DNA of 64,000 nt, taken from Vibrio sp. ED004 (GTDB taxonomy: Bacteria > Pseudomonadota > Gammaproteobacteria > Enterobacterales > Vibrionaceae). The translations under genes were made by a program, and so were the position numbers. The notes under the pieces were generated by a model. It saw only the letters and a program-made list of their open reading frames with translations, did not search any database and was not told where the DNA came from. How positions within the stretch are numbered: the first letter of the stretch is position 1; each line of letters starts with the position of its first letter. Shown in pieces: positions 63,769 to 64,000 of the stretch. The stretch is from NCBI RefSeq assembly GCF_023206395.1, contig NZ_CP066149.1:3224001-3288000 (forward strand), in the 5' to 3' direction.

Positions 63769-64000
63769 ATGAAAATCGTTAAACAAACTCTCGTTAAGAC
63801 ACTATTTGCTTTCAGTTCATTAACCGTGGGTGCTGTATTAGCTTTCCCTGCGTTAGCCGACCCTGCGAAAGGCTTAGAAATTGCCGAACAACGTAAAGCC
63901 GTTGATATGGGGTGGGGCGATTCTGTCGCGACCATGGAAATGCTGCTTCGTAATAAACAAGGTGAAAGCAGCACACGCCTAATGCGATTGAAGTCGTTAG
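63769..64000 (+). CDS. Outer-membrane lipoprotein-sorting-like protein (3' partial)
   Basis: The first 77 codons of a secreted protein cut by the window end. It starts MKIVKQTLVKTLFAFSSLTV with a signal peptide, cleavage near LADP (about residue 31). The following region (GLEIAEQRKAVDMGWGDSVA, then MEMLLRNKQGESSTR) matches LolA-like/lipoprotein-sorting proteins that are often encoded beside MMPL exporters. ATG 63769 has AAGGAGAAAT upstream. It is 44 bases after the exporter and likely in one operon. Confidence 0.75.
   Translation, partial: MKIVKQTLVKTLFAFSSLTVGAVLAFPALADPAKGLEIAEQRKAVDMGWGDSVATMEMLLRNKQGESSTRLMRLKSL

Noticed and set aside
1..64000. CRISPR arrays, tRNA or rRNA genes, prophage
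   Set aside because: No regular spaced repeats, tRNA folds or structural phage genes were seen.

Overview
The window reads as a stretch of a Vibrionaceae chromosome, most like the Vibrio splendidus group. The support is the ycjX-ycjF-tyrR cluster, a stand-alone H-NOX nitric-oxide sensor next to a hybrid kinase, serine uptake and deamination genes in tandem, a ToxR-like membrane regulator and an even, moderate base composition with typical gamma-proteobacterial signals. No rRNA, tRNA or CRISPR array was seen. Both ends cut through genes: a SulP transporter on the left and a secreted lipoprotein-sorting-like protein on the right.

Layout. 0-8.7 kb: SulP anion transporter, a chemoreceptor with a periplasmic CxxCH haem motif, an aromatic amino acid permease preceded by a small Tyr/Phe-rich ORF, serine deaminase and serine transporter, and a NUDIX CoA pyrophosphatase. 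9-14.6 kb: H-NOX and its hybrid histidine kinase, pabB and class I fumarase. 14.7-21 kb: small proteins, ycjX-ycjF, tyrR and a RimJ-type acetyltransferase. 21-26.7 kb: an operon of a DUF2760-like membrane protein and two unusual Hsp70 proteins. 27-30.6 kb: CHASE-GGDEF diguanylate cyclase, a DEDDh exonuclease and a frameshifted IS256-type element. 30.7-37 kb: cytochrome b561, two secreted ferredoxin-fold proteins, a ToxR-like regulator overlapping a small membrane partner, a TerB-like protein, and a PhoD-type phosphatase with an acidic partner. 37-52.6 kb: an outer-membrane barrel and a glucan-utilisation locus. 52.8-58.2 kb: hrpA, a small outer-membrane barrel and an IS200-type element. 58.2-64 kb: a DnaT-like/phage-P-like gene pair with a long overlap, then a TetR-RND exporter-LolA-like module with three matching operator palindromes.

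The most coherent system lies at 38.8-52.6 kb. A secreted (alpha/alpha)6 glycoamylase-type glucanase, an outer-membrane porin, an ABC importer (ATPase, binding protein, two permeases, plus a small anchored protein), an exceptionally long GH94 phosphorylase, a cytoplasmic GH3 beta-glucosidase and a LacI regulator together fit import and intracellular phosphorolysis of beta-1,2-glucan (sophoro-oligosaccharides). That substrate is inferred from the GH94 length and the glucanase family, not shown directly.

Other points of note are the two Hsp70 proteins with no J-protein nearby, the DnaT/P-like pair in a lineage thought to load its helicase with DciA, the possible leader peptide upstream of the aromatic permease, and the well-defined TetR operator set.
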